The notes under the pieces are model-generated. The model was not told the DNA's origin. It saw only the letters and a list, made by a program, of their open reading frames with translations, and searched no databases. A DNA stretch of 64,000 bases from CAYRWR01 sp964428015 (GTDB taxonomy: Bacteria > Spirochaetota > Brevinematia > Brevinematales > CAYRWR01): positions 62,001-126,000 of the forward strand of contig CAYRWR010000001.1 of NCBI GenBank assembly GCA_964428015.1, given 5' to 3'. The translations under genes were made by a program, and so were the position numbers. Each line of letters starts with the position of its first letter. Within the stretch, counting starts at the first letter, position 1. Positions 17,431 through 26,306 of the stretch are shown piece after piece.

Positions 17431-18912
17431 TTATTTCATCAAATCAGAGACTTCGATACCATAGAGATCCAGTAATGTACCCTTTTTCATTTCTAATTCC
17501 AGAGCCAGTGCTTTGTATTTGAATATCTCCAGGGTATAAGTTGTCTTGATTCTTCTCAGATCTTCATTGGCAGAAACCAGGTCCCGGCTGCTCAGTTCTC
17601 CATTACCGTATTCCCGGGCTGCTTCATTGACTATCTTCTGATTAAGTGATTGCAGCTTGTTATACTGATCCAATGCCATCTTCTGAAAATCCATCTGACG
17701 TAATTTATCCTGCAAATCCAGAAAAAGCTGTTCTTCTTTGCTTAGTTGTTCTGCCTCAGCTTTTTTCTGTTTATATTGAGCTTCCAGCACACGGGCTTTT
17801 TCACTCTGTGTCAGGAAGGGCATGCGAAATTCCAATCCCAGATAGTATTCATTGAATTTCATATTTCCCAGTGCCTGTCCCCAGCCGTCTGTGCTGGAAT
17901 CAGAATAGTTACCTTTTATTGAGTATCCGGCACTGAAATTCAATTCAGGGAGTTGCTGATCTAATGCATTCTGATAGGTCAGTCGGGTATTTTCCAGCAG
18001 AATTCTGGATTGCAGAATATCCACGCCATTACTGAGAGCGGTATTATAGGCACTTGTAAAAGTATTTGAGATTGCTGAGGGAATGAAGCTGTCCATCACA
18101 TCCAGTTCAGATAGAGTAAGGTTGGTCCTCAAAGCCAGAGCTATACTGCTTAAGTCCTGTCCCAATCGCATTTCTGCTCTTTTTACACTGAGCTCCAGTT
18201 CCTGTACCTGACTCCTGAAGCGAAGCAGATCATTTTGACTGATGGCTCCAAAGTTATATTGTTTTTCATATTTGTTGTAAAGAGCTTGAAAATCGGTCAG
18301 TGAATCCTGATTGATTTTCAAAATGGCGAGGTCACTCAGAAACTGATGGTATTTCAATAAGGAGGCATACACTAACGACTGAAGAGCCATTTTATTTCCC
18401 AGGACACCTACATCTTTGGCATTCTTATTTATATTCAGTAAAATTTTTCCTGGTAGATACGGGAAGCCTCCTTTAAGAATTGGTTGTACTACATTGATCT
18501 TGATATAAGGATCATAGCTGACCTTTTCAACATTGGGAGTAGTGGTGGCAAAATCAAATGCCAGTTTGCTGGTGCTTTTATCTCCGCCTAGTTCCAGGCT
18601 GGCTACTGTACCCGTTACAAATAATTTCTGTACTCCCACTGAAATACTATTACCCTGCAGACCATTCAATAATCCTGAAGGAGCATTGGTAGAACCGGTC
18701 CAGCCCAAACTAAGAAATGTTTCAGGAGCATACATTGACGCGGCGGATTTTTCAGCTTGTAAGGTTGCCATGTAGTTATTTCTAATAGCTTGAACATCAT
18801 AAGAGTTTTTGATGATCTGATAGAGGAACTCCTTCTCCCCTAATATCATTTTCTGGGGATATAATTGAACTCTGCCGATGATTAATAGTACCACTACTGC
18901 CCACCACTTCAT
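17431..18912 (-). CDS. TolC-family outer-membrane efflux channel
   Basis: 493 residues with a signal-like hydrophobic N-terminus. Two homologous halves are rich in long coiled-coil helices (for example KRAEMRLGQDLSSIALAL and SEKARVLEAQYKQKKAEAEQL), as in the OEP family whose trimers form the outer-membrane duct of tripartite exporters. AGGAG precedes the ATG. It is the first gene of the operon, with the RND permease directly downstream, so the two probably form one efflux system together with an adaptor encoded elsewhere. Confidence 0.93.
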   Translation of the reverse strand: MKWWAVVVLLIIGRVQLYPQKMILGEKEFLYQIIKNSYDVQAIRNNYMATLQAEKSAASMYAPETFLSLGWTGSTNAPSGLLNGLQGNSISVGVQKLFVTGTVASLELGGDKSTSKLAFDFATTTPNVEKVSYDPYIKINVVQPILKGGFPYLPGKILLNINKNAKDVGVLGNKMALQSLVYASLLKYHQFLSDLAILKINQDSLTDFQALYNKYEKQYNFGAISQNDLLRFRSQVQELELSVKRAEMRLGQDLSSIALALRTNLTLSELDVMDSFIPSAISNTFTSAYNTALSNGVDILQSRILLENTRLTYQNALDQQLPELNFSAGYSIKGNYSDSSTDGWGQALGNMKFNEYYLGLEFRMPFLTQSEKARVLEAQYKQKKAEAEQLSKEEQLFLDLQDKLRQMDFQKMALDQYNKLQSLNQKIVNEAAREYGNGELSSRDLVSANEDLRRIKTTYTLEIFKYKALALELEMKKGTLLDLYGIEVSDLMK

Positions 18913-18939
18913 ATTACACTCCTCTTACTTCAGTAGTTA

Positions 18940-18968
18940 AATATAACTATTGCATATCTCAGCGTCAA
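18940..18968 (-). promoter_or_regulatory. promoter of the tolC-RND operon
   Basis: On the minus strand TTGACG (18968-18963) and TATATT (18945-18940) are separated by 17 bp. The start codon is 28 bp further on. Confidence 0.75.
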
Positions 18969-19061
18969 ACAACTGTTTCACGTTTTTTATCTCTTAATTC
19001 AAAGTTTATTTCATTGAGGTAAAAATCACAATTATCTATTTCGCTTATTCCTTTCAATAAT

Positions 19062-19090
19062 TTGATTTACATTTCAAAAACAGATATGAT
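19062..19090 (+). promoter_or_regulatory. promoter of the diguanylate cyclase gene
   Basis: TTGATT (19062-19067) and TATGAT (19085-19090) are separated by 17 bp, 32 bp before the ATG. Confidence 0.7.
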
Positions 19091-19122
19091 TAGCATATAC
19101 AGAGGTTTAATTCGGAGTATAC

Positions 19123-20445
19123 ATGAGTCTTTTTCAGCTGATTCTTGCATTTATAGGCGGAATTTTTTTCAGCATCTCTCTGTTTCACTTCGCGCGCAGT
19201 CTTTTTGTTGTAAGAAAAATAGACCGCTATTTCTTTTTCTTTCTGGTAACTTTATTCTCATCCCTATTTATATTATTCCAATTACTCCTTTCGTTTCCCA
19301 GTACAGATGAAAACATTCTATTTCTGCACCGTCTCAAAATGATGAGTGCGGGACTGGGGTTAATTTTCTGGTACTACCTGCTTTTTGATGTTGCTTTCAA
19401 AAGTCAGATCATCCCACATATATTCGCGTTTTTATCGGCTATTTTTGTCATTATGATTCCATTTGATTTCTATCTTAGTTACCCTGTGCGTACAGTCACC
19501 GGGTTACTGGGGCCGGTCTTTTATGAGTACCGTATGGGTACAGTAAATATACTCTATATAATCCATGCTTTATTACTTTTAACTGTCTTTGGTTTAACCC
19601 CTATAATCAGTCTGTTTACCTCCATCCGGCCTTCCAGAAAGCTGTTTGTGTTTTTCGGCAGTCTTCCTGTAGTTTTAGGTGGTCTGAATGATTACGGTGT
19701 AACTACAGAGAGGCTTCAGCGCCCAATGCTCAGTGAATTTTTCATGTTGTTTTTTATACTTTTAGTTTTTGGTTTGTTTCTGGTCGATGAATTTAGAAAC
19801 TATCAAAAGCTGGAAATATTAAATGAAGAACTGGAAACCAAAGTGAAAAACCGTACACAGGAACTGGAAGTCCTGAACCAGCAGCTGAAAAAAGCTGCGG
19901 CTACTGATCAACTTACCGGATTGAATAATCGGACTGAAATGGAAAATAAAATAAAAGATGAAATTAAGCGGGGTCTACGTTATCACCAGAATGAAAACTA
20001 CTTTTTTTCCATACTTTTCATAGACCTGGATAATTTTAAATACTTTAATGATTCCTTCGGACACCTGGTGGGGGATATCCTCTTAAAAAAATTTGCTGAT
20101 CTGCTTTTGGATGAGATTAGAGATATAGACCATGCCGGAAGATTTGGTGGTGATGAGTTCATTGTAATATTACCGGAAACCCGGGCCAGAAGTGCCCTGC
20201 ATCTGGTGAGACGTATCCAATCAGGTATAAAACAAAGAGAACATTTTCTTCCTGCCATTAGCCGTTTGGTTAACAAAACTCACCTTATTCCATCATCCCG
20301 AAAACTATCCTGTTCCATAGGGATATCAGAATTCAGCAATCAGAATAAGAAGAATCTGCAGGATTTATTAAAAGAAGCGGACGACGCCCTTTATCTGGCT
20401 AAACACAAAGGCAAAAACCAGGCAGTTATCTGGCAAAACCAGTAA
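19123..20445 (+). CDS. membrane-bound GGDEF diguanylate cyclase
   Basis: 440 residues. The first 220 or so hold about seven membrane helices, a 7TM-type sensor input. They are followed by a short coiled-coil linker (ILNEELETKVKNRTQELEVL) and a GGDEF domain with the intact active-site motif RFGGDEF. The inhibitory I-site RDID lies five residues before GGDEF, so product feedback is expected. The metal-binding Asp is in FIDLDNFKYFND. The enzyme makes cyclic di-GMP at the inner membrane; the input signal is unknown. CGGAG precedes the ATG. It converges with the GrpB-family gene with a 1-bp gap. Confidence 0.93.
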   Translation: MSLFQLILAFIGGIFFSISLFHFARSLFVVRKIDRYFFFFLVTLFSSLFILFQLLLSFPSTDENILFLHRLKMMSAGLGLIFWYYLLFDVAFKSQIIPHIFAFLSAIFVIMIPFDFYLSYPVRTVTGLLGPVFYEYRMGTVNILYIIHALLLLTVFGLTPIISLFTSIRPSRKLFVFFGSLPVVLGGLNDYGVTTERLQRPMLSEFFMLFFILLVFGLFLVDEFRNYQKLEILNEELETKVKNRTQELEVLNQQLKKAAATDQLTGLNNRTEMENKIKDEIKRGLRYHQNENYFFSILFIDLDNFKYFNDSFGHLVGDILLKKFADLLLDEIRDIDHAGRFGGDEFIVILPETRARSALHLVRRIQSGIKQREHFLPAISRLVNKTHLIPSSRKLSCSIGISEFSNQNKKNLQDLLKEADDALYLAKHKGKNQAVIWQNQ

Positions 20446-20446
20446 A

Positions 20447-20989
20447 TCAGGCTTGCCATTCCCGGGCTGATTTAATCACGGATTGAATAAAATCATTTTT
20501 TCCATCAGTGTAAGCATCCCTATTATCCTGAAATTTTACACTCAATCCTCGTTTAAGCTCTTCATACTGGTGTGCTGTTTCCGGATGGGCCAATAGGTAG
20601 TCACGGAAAAGCAGGTGGGTATACCAGAAATCACTTTCCCGTGCTACCACGTGAAGATGAAAACAGGAGAAATTTTTCTCCATACCAACAAAAAATAACC
20701 GTCCCGGAATTCCATACTCTCCTTTAAAAATATAGTCCAGTGATTCCAATAAGGGAACACATTTTTCGGCATCAGAAAAATCAGGACAGCCGATCATTAT
20801 GTCTATTATTGGTTTAGCTTCAATCCCTGGTATCGCAGTAGATCCAATATGAGCTATCTCTAAAATGAGATTGTTGCACACTTTCTTTATCCTTTGACTT
20901 TCTTCTTTATAAAGAAGAGGCCAGTCACTATCCGAAGAAGCCAGTTTTACCCTGCCTTCTTCCACCCCCAGATGCTTCAAACGGTCCAT
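20447..20989 (-). CDS. GrpB/UPF0157 family nucleotidyltransferase-like protein
   Basis: 180 residues matching the GrpB (UPF0157) family. The signature EIAHIGSTAIPGIEAKPIIDIMIG near residues 44-67 is the GS...D-x-D-like nucleotidyltransferase motif of this family, and the N-terminal DSDWPLLYKEE and the HLHVV strand are conserved. Family members resemble Pol-beta-type nucleotidyltransferases; substrates are mostly unknown. AAGGAG lies 7 nt before the ATG. It is a single gene. Confidence 0.88.
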   Translation of the reverse strand: MDRLKHLGVEEGRVKLASSDSDWPLLYKEESQRIKKVCNNLILEIAHIGSTAIPGIEAKPIIDIMIGCPDFSDAEKCVPLLESLDYIFKGEYGIPGRLFFVGMEKNFSCFHLHVVARESDFWYTHLLFRDYLLAHPETAHQYEELKRGLSVKFQDNRDAYTDGKNDFIQSVIKSAREWQA

Positions 20990-21019
20990 GTCAACTCCTT
21001 ATCTTATTTTACAGGAGAT

Positions 21020-21051
21020 TTGACATATTTGTCAATGATGCATAGTATAAT
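21020..21051 (+). promoter_or_regulatory. promoter with inverted repeat before the aminotransferase gene
   Basis: TTGACA (21020-21025) is one arm of the perfect inverted repeat TTGACA-TATT-TGTCAA (21020-21035). TAGTAT (21043-21048, 17 bp) or TATAAT (21046-21051, 20 bp) can serve as the -10. The repeat could be a regulator site. Confidence 0.55.
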
Positions 21052-21073
21052 GATCCAATAAAGGAAAACAAAT

Positions 21074-22219
21074 ATGTATGATTTCAACCACATAGACCCC
21101 GATTATCTGCGAAGAACCTCCCTTCAGAAATGGTCTTCTCCGGATCCTGATGTCATTCCTCTTAGTGTAGCAGACATTGATTTCCGCCCTCCCGATTTTA
21201 TTAGAGATGCTTTGCATCAGGCGGTGGATGAAGACAATAGTGCTTACGGCGATCCGGGTGGAAGTGTACATATCCGGGAAATCCTGGCAGAGAAACTGAC
21301 CACCAGAAATCATATTTCCTGTACAATGCAAGATATCATGATTATCCCCGGTACTATGTTTGGTATTTATTTAAGCGCAGTCCTATTTCTCAAACCGGGA
21401 GATGAAGTCATTATCTGCCCTTCCCCGGTCTATGCCCCTTTTTTTGTCAATGCTGAGAATGCCGGCGCTGTGGTACATCATTGTAACTGGAACCAATCAG
21501 ACCCGGATCAAAGTCTGCAAAACTTGAGAAGTCTGGTGAATTCCAGGACACGCATGATTATGGTGTGCAATCCTCATAACCCCACCGGTTTGGTACTAAA
21601 CCAGACTGAATTGACATCCATTGCCGCAATTGCAGAAGAATTTAATCTGATACTATTCAGTGATGAATTATATGAAGACATGGTCTATGGCACTTCACCT
21701 GTTAGTCTGGCATCTTTATCTCCGGAAATAGCCCAAAGGACCATCAGTCTTTTTGGTGTATCCAAGGCTTTTGGGGTTCCTGGTTATAGATCAGCCTATC
21801 TGACGGCGGGTAAGGAATTATTAAAAAAGTTTCGTTCCCAAAGTCCGCTGATAATTGTACACTGCGATACCCTCTCTCAAACCGTACTGAGGGGCTGTGT
21901 CGAGCAGGGGACCACCTGGTTGAAAGAATTCAGTGCCCATCTTAAGCAGATGCGTGACCTGCTTTATGATGGCATCAGTAAACTACCTGGCTTTTCCTGT
22001 ACACTACCTCCGGCAACCCCTTTCCTCTTTCCGGACATCCGGGCCACAGGATTTACCTCTGCAGAAATGACTCTCCTACTTAAAGATGAATTAAAATTAT
22101 TGACCCAAAGCGGGACACAATTCGGTCCCTTGGGAGAAGGTTATATCCGAATCAACTTTGCCACCAGCCGAAACCAGATTCAGGAAGTACTGCGCAGATT
22201 AAAACAGAGATTTGCCTAA
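21074..22219 (+). CDS. PLP-dependent aminotransferase, MalY/PatB-like
   Basis: 381 residues of fold type I. The N-terminal pattern (RRTSLQKW, DVIPLSVADIDFRPP) resembles the MalY/PatB cystathionine beta-lyase branch. The PLP Lys is in FGVSKAFGVPGYRSAYL, the stacking region in PSPVYAPFF, the PLP-phosphate region in NPHNPTG and the carboxylate-binding Arg in YIRINFA. It could be a C-S lyase releasing homocysteine or pyruvate, or a true aminotransferase; sequence alone does not decide. AAAGGA precedes the ATG. It sits upstream of, but separate from, the PBP operon. Confidence 0.85.
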   Translation: MYDFNHIDPDYLRRTSLQKWSSPDPDVIPLSVADIDFRPPDFIRDALHQAVDEDNSAYGDPGGSVHIREILAEKLTTRNHISCTMQDIMIIPGTMFGIYLSAVLFLKPGDEVIICPSPVYAPFFVNAENAGAVVHHCNWNQSDPDQSLQNLRSLVNSRTRMIMVCNPHNPTGLVLNQTELTSIAAIAEEFNLILFSDELYEDMVYGTSPVSLASLSPEIAQRTISLFGVSKAFGVPGYRSAYLTAGKELLKKFRSQSPLIIVHCDTLSQTVLRGCVEQGTTWLKEFSAHLKQMRDLLYDGISKLPGFSCTLPPATPFLFPDIRATGFTSAEMTLLLKDELKLLTQSGTQFGPLGEGYIRINFATSRNQIQEVLRRLKQRFA

Positions 22220-22276
22220 TAGTCTTAAAATAGAGATTTCTGTTTAAGTTACTTATAATCTTAGCAGGGGAATTTC

Positions 22277-23881
22277 ATGAAAAAAAACCGTGTCGGTCTC
22301 ATTGTCTTTTTCTTTGCTGTTTTTCTGGTAGTATTGATAGTCAGAGTTGTCTTTGTCACTGTCCTCCCCGATCCCCGACTCAAACAATACAGTGATGAGC
22401 TCCCCCCGCGTGGTAAAATTCTAGGGATTCACGGCGAAGAACTGGCTGTTCCTTCCTATAGCTATTCTTTCTATGCCAGGACAACCCTCCTTACCCCCCA
22501 GGTAAAAAACTTCCTAAAAACCACCTTACTTAAGACATCATTTATGAACCAGGATGATTTATCTCAATTTGATACCAGCAAAGGTTTCATCTGGATAAAA
22601 CGTCGACTCAATATTAGACAGAAAGAATATTTAGATGAATTGATCCAGAGTCTCATTAAAGAAAAATATATTTCCCAGGATGAATTAGGTCTACTTAAAG
22701 AAGAATCCCGGTATTACGCTTATCCCTTTCTATCCGGAATAATTGGTATAGTGGGTATTGATGCAAAAGGCTTGATGGGTCTGGAATATCAGTACAATGA
22801 AAAACTCCGACAGGGTTTTCATTTGATGACTACGATTGATCCTGAAATAGCCCGTATTGCTTATGAAGAACTGCGTAAAGCTATAAAGACCTACCAGGCT
22901 GAAAAAGGCAGTGTGGTGATCTTTGACCCCAGAAATGGGCGTATAGTTGCCATGGTTGGATATCCTGATTATGATCCCAATGTACTATCCACACTGAATA
23001 CAAACAATATCAAACCGGTTTTCAATAGTTATATCTATGAACCCGGCTCAGTTATGAAACAATTTGCGGCAGCATTTGCCCTGGAAAATAACTATGCCAG
23101 CCCGCATTATCCCCAGTACTGGTGTGGAGGTGAATTGGAATTAGGAGATGCTATGGTCAGAGATGGTACGGCACATGGGATGGTGGATATGTCTCAGATC
23201 ATCCAGAAATCCTGTAATGTAGGAATATCTCAGATTGCCAAAAATTTTGATCGTCCAGCCTACAGTAGATTTTTAACATCGCTGGGATTTGGAATCAAAC
23301 CTGACCTCCCCCTAACCGATTTAGAAAAGGGCATTCTGCGTCCCGAATCTCAGTGGTCTTTCTTATCCAAATATATGCTATCAATGGGTCAGGAAATTGG
23401 GGTAACCAGCCTACAGTTGGCGCATGGAATCAGCATTCTGGGAGCTTACGGCAGTGACCACGCGTTATTTCTCTCCCGGGGCTGGATAGATCCGGAAGGA
23501 AAAATGATTCTTAGTACTAACCAACCCGGTCACCAGAAAATATCCCATAAAACCTGCGAGGAAATTTTACAAATAATGAAGACAGTAGTAAGTGAACAAG
23601 GGACCGCTATTAAAGCTAAGGTTGAGGGGATCACCATTGCCGGAAAGACTGGCACAGGCCAGGTAGCACGAAAAGGAGGGGGTGGTTATTATCCTGATCT
23701 TTTCAACGCTGTGTTTACCGGTTATGTCCCGGCTGATCAGCCTCAGTTGGTAATGGTGGTGGCTATACATAAACCGCATAGTCACGAACACACCGGAGGC
23801 AAGGTTGCTGCCCCAGTATTTGCAGACATCGTCAGGCGAATGATTATTTCCACCAGTTATTTTCAGGAGAACCAGAATTAA
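22277..23881 (+). CDS. ftsI: class B penicillin-binding protein (FtsI/PBP2-type transpeptidase)
   Basis: 534 residues with one N-terminal membrane anchor, a dimerisation segment (LPPRGKILGIHGEELA) and a transpeptidase domain. The active-site motifs are intact: S258-V-M-K261, S312-C-N314 and K457-T-G459. It cross-links septal or sidewall peptidoglycan in the periplasm and is the beta-lactam target. No PASTA domain is present. It is distant from the rsmH-ftsL pair at 57-58 kb, where ftsI normally sits, so assignment to FtsI rather than a second class B PBP is probable, not certain. AGGGGA precedes the ATG. Confidence 0.88.
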   Translation: MKKNRVGLIVFFFAVFLVVLIVRVVFVTVLPDPRLKQYSDELPPRGKILGIHGEELAVPSYSYSFYARTTLLTPQVKNFLKTTLLKTSFMNQDDLSQFDTSKGFIWIKRRLNIRQKEYLDELIQSLIKEKYISQDELGLLKEESRYYAYPFLSGIIGIVGIDAKGLMGLEYQYNEKLRQGFHLMTTIDPEIARIAYEELRKAIKTYQAEKGSVVIFDPRNGRIVAMVGYPDYDPNVLSTLNTNNIKPVFNSYIYEPGSVMKQFAAAFALENNYASPHYPQYWCGGELELGDAMVRDGTAHGMVDMSQIIQKSCNVGISQIAKNFDRPAYSRFLTSLGFGIKPDLPLTDLEKGILRPESQWSFLSKYMLSMGQEIGVTSLQLAHGISILGAYGSDHALFLSRGWIDPEGKMILSTNQPGHQKISHKTCEEILQIMKTVVSEQGTAIKAKVEGITIAGKTGTGQVARKGGGGYYPDLFNAVFTGYVPADQPQLVMVVAIHKPHSHEHTGGKVAAPVFADIVRRMIISTSYFQENQN

Positions 23882-23882
23882 T

Positions 23883-24542
23883 ATGAAAGTTAAACAAACC
23901 AATAAAGAAAGTATTCCCCCTAACAAAAAACCTGCCCCTCGAAAAGCCGGTAATCTATTCCTGGAAGGGCTGGTCGTTCTGATGCCTCTAAGTCTTTCTG
24001 TTTATGTAGTTTATTTGCTGGTAAACTGGACCCGGAACTTTTTATCATTTACGCTTAGATTTCTACCCCAGTCATATCAACATGTAGCCTGGCTGCAGAT
24101 TGTAGTTGAGATTGCCGCTGTAATTGTGATCGTATTATTCATCATTCTTATTGGTTGGTTTACTAAAACTGTGATAGGGAAATTTTTTGGCCGCACACTG
24201 GAGTCAATTATACAGAAACTTCCTTTTATCAGTTCCTTGTATAAAGCACTGAAGCAATTATTCAAGACCTTCGTGTCTTATAAAGGTACTGAATTCTCCC
24301 GTGCAGTTTTAATTCAATACCCCCACCCCGGGATATGGTCAATTGCTTTTCTGACTTCAGAAGCCACCGGTGAAATAAAACCAGACAAACGCAAAGAATA
24401 TTACACCGTGTTCATGCCTTCCACTCCTAATCCTACCACTGGTTTCGTCATGATAATACCCAAGAAAGATGTAAAGCTCCTGGATATATCTATTGAGGAA
24501 GCTGTCAAGATTGTTATGTCCGGGGGACTGATCCAAAAATGA
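23883..24542 (+). CDS. DUF502 membrane protein
   Basis: 219 residues of the DUF502 family. A basic N-terminal tail is followed by a first helix (LEGLVVLMPLSLSVYVVYLLVNW), a second helix (IAAVIVIVLFIILIGWF) and the conserved C-terminal domain (IPLYNxxK-like SSLYKALKQLF, VFMPSTPNPTTGFVMIIPKKDV). Its role is unknown; the family is widespread in inner membranes. It starts 1 bp after the PBP stop and overlaps the next gene by 4 bp, so the three are translated as one unit. Confidence 0.92.
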   Translation: MKVKQTNKESIPPNKKPAPRKAGNLFLEGLVVLMPLSLSVYVVYLLVNWTRNFLSFTLRFLPQSYQHVAWLQIVVEIAAVIVIVLFIILIGWFTKTVIGKFFGRTLESIIQKLPFISSLYKALKQLFKTFVSYKGTEFSRAVLIQYPHPGIWSIAFLTSEATGEIKPDKRKEYYTVFMPSTPNPTTGFVMIIPKKDVKLLDISIEEAVKIVMSGGLIQK

Positions 24543-26275
24543 ACAATCTCGTCTTTGAAGATTTTACCGGTAAAGATGGACAACCAAACTGCAGAATGAT
24601 CCTGGATGGAAAAAAAATCAGTCTCCATAGTTTACAGCCTGAAATCGAAGCAGAGAGAATCATTTCCCATTTTTCTGTAAAAACTCCCTGGGTAGTGATC
24701 GCTGGATTTGGTCTGGGATATATTGTCAAGTCGATACTGGAAAGCACAAAACTGAGCATTGTCCTCTATGAGCACGATGATCAAATTCTGAACCATGCCA
24801 GGACTTTATATGACATTGACAGTCTACTTGATGATCCCAGGGTGATCCGTGTCCGCAATCAGGATGAATTGATGGAAGCATTGGAACAAAACCGTATACG
24901 TGAGTTATCATTTTATATCCATCGTCCCTACCTCCAGATATTTCCGGATATATATAAAAATCTGGAAGGACTCCTGATTTCTTATCTGAGTAAAAGACAG
25001 ATAAACCAGGCTACCCTGCAGCGGTTTCAGTATACCTGGTTGAGAAACCTGATTAAAAATTCAGTTTATTTTTTTGACCGCCCCGGTTTGAATCATCTTC
25101 TCCATCCCTTTTCGGGAAAGCCGGCAGTGATTGTGGGAGCCGGTCCCAGTCTTAAACATGATCTGGAAGACCTGAATAGAATGCAGGGGAAAGTTTGTGT
25201 CATTGCTACAGATACAGCTTATCCTATGCTGTGTGCAGCCGGCATCAAGTCGGATTTTATCATCAGCGTGGATCCGCAAAATAAAAATACTTTATTTCTA
25301 CTGTATGCAGCAGGAAGAGAAGGTTGTCTGGTCATAGATGCGGCTGGATCATTTTTGACTTTTTCAAAATTCAACGCCGAAAACATGGTATTTTATGAAA
25401 GTTTTTTTCCAGTCTACCGGGAACTGGCTTTTTTTTGGGGAAGCAGGGGCTCCCTCCAGTCAGGTGGTTCCGTTTCTACCAATGCCTTTGATCTGGCCCG
25501 TCAGTTAGGCTGCGACCCCATTATATTTTCAGGACAGGATCTGTCTTATCCCGGAAACCGTACTCACTTTAACAGTAATATTCTGGAAGAATTCCACTAT
25601 TACCAAACAGACAGACTGAATACCTATGACAATTACAATAGCCGCATGATGTTGATGGCGGATAAAATCGAAGTGGACGCCAATACCGGGGGTAAAGTAT
25701 CCACTGACCGGAGATTTCTGACTTACCTGGAATGGTTTTTCAGAGAAATCAGAAAGACACCCTCCCCAGTAATCAACACCAGTCGGGAGGGGGCCCGTAT
25801 CTCAGGGGCACAATATCAACCTCTCAAAAAAGTCCTGCAGGATTATAGTGACATTCCGAATAAAAGTATCCGTTTTGAATTTAATCCTGTCAGCAGTCAG
25901 TCATTTCGTGGCTACCTGATTGAATTGAATTCTGAAATTGAAAAACTCCTTCCCCTGGCCAGACAAGCTTATTCAGCTGCCCAATCCTGTAAAACTCTCA
26001 TCAATATCAGACAGCAGCAGGTATTTGAAGTGATGAACCGTTTTGACAGGACTCTGCTCCACAGTCTCAAAAATAAGCATAAAACAGCCCGTTTCCTGGA
26101 ATTATCCATGCAGTCATCAATAGAAAAAATGGCAGAACTAAGTGATATCAGTGAAATCAATAGTCAATTGGTGGAAGGGTGGATAGATCTTTACTACCAC
26201 GCCTGGCGTGGGCTTTCCTATATTCAGCGTCTCATTCAAAAAAGAAATAGAATCGATCAATCTTTACATCCCTGA
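24539..26275 (+). CDS. DUF115/MptE-like, motility-associated factor (Maf) family protein
   Basis: 578 residues. The central domain carries PAVIVGAGPSLKHDLEDL and KSDFIISVDPQ, the hallmark of DUF115/6-hydroxymethylpterin diphosphokinase MptE-like proteins. In bacteria these include Maf glycosyltransferases that modify flagellin with sialic-acid-like sugars, and spirochaetes often carry several. The N-terminal part (WVVIAGFGLGYIV) matches the Maf N-domain and the C-terminal 150 residues are helical. The ATG overlaps the DUF502 stop by 4 bp. Whether it modifies flagellin or another surface protein cannot be told here, since no flagellar gene is near. Confidence 0.85.
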   Translation: MNNLVFEDFTGKDGQPNCRMILDGKKISLHSLQPEIEAERIISHFSVKTPWVVIAGFGLGYIVKSILESTKLSIVLYEHDDQILNHARTLYDIDSLLDDPRVIRVRNQDELMEALEQNRIRELSFYIHRPYLQIFPDIYKNLEGLLISYLSKRQINQATLQRFQYTWLRNLIKNSVYFFDRPGLNHLLHPFSGKPAVIVGAGPSLKHDLEDLNRMQGKVCVIATDTAYPMLCAAGIKSDFIISVDPQNKNTLFLLYAAGREGCLVIDAAGSFLTFSKFNAENMVFYESFFPVYRELAFFWGSRGSLQSGGSVSTNAFDLARQLGCDPIIFSGQDLSYPGNRTHFNSNILEEFHYYQTDRLNTYDNYNSRMMLMADKIEVDANTGGKVSTDRRFLTYLEWFFREIRKTPSPVINTSREGARISGAQYQPLKKVLQDYSDIPNKSIRFEFNPVSSQSFRGYLIELNSEIEKLLPLARQAYSAAQSCKTLINIRQQQVFEVMNRFDRTLLHSLKNKHKTARFLELSMQSSIEKMAELSDISEINSQLVEGWIDLYYHAWRGLSYIQRLIQKRNRIDQSLHP

Positions 26276-26306
26276 AGTACATCAGATGGAAATCAATCAG
26301 TTAAAT

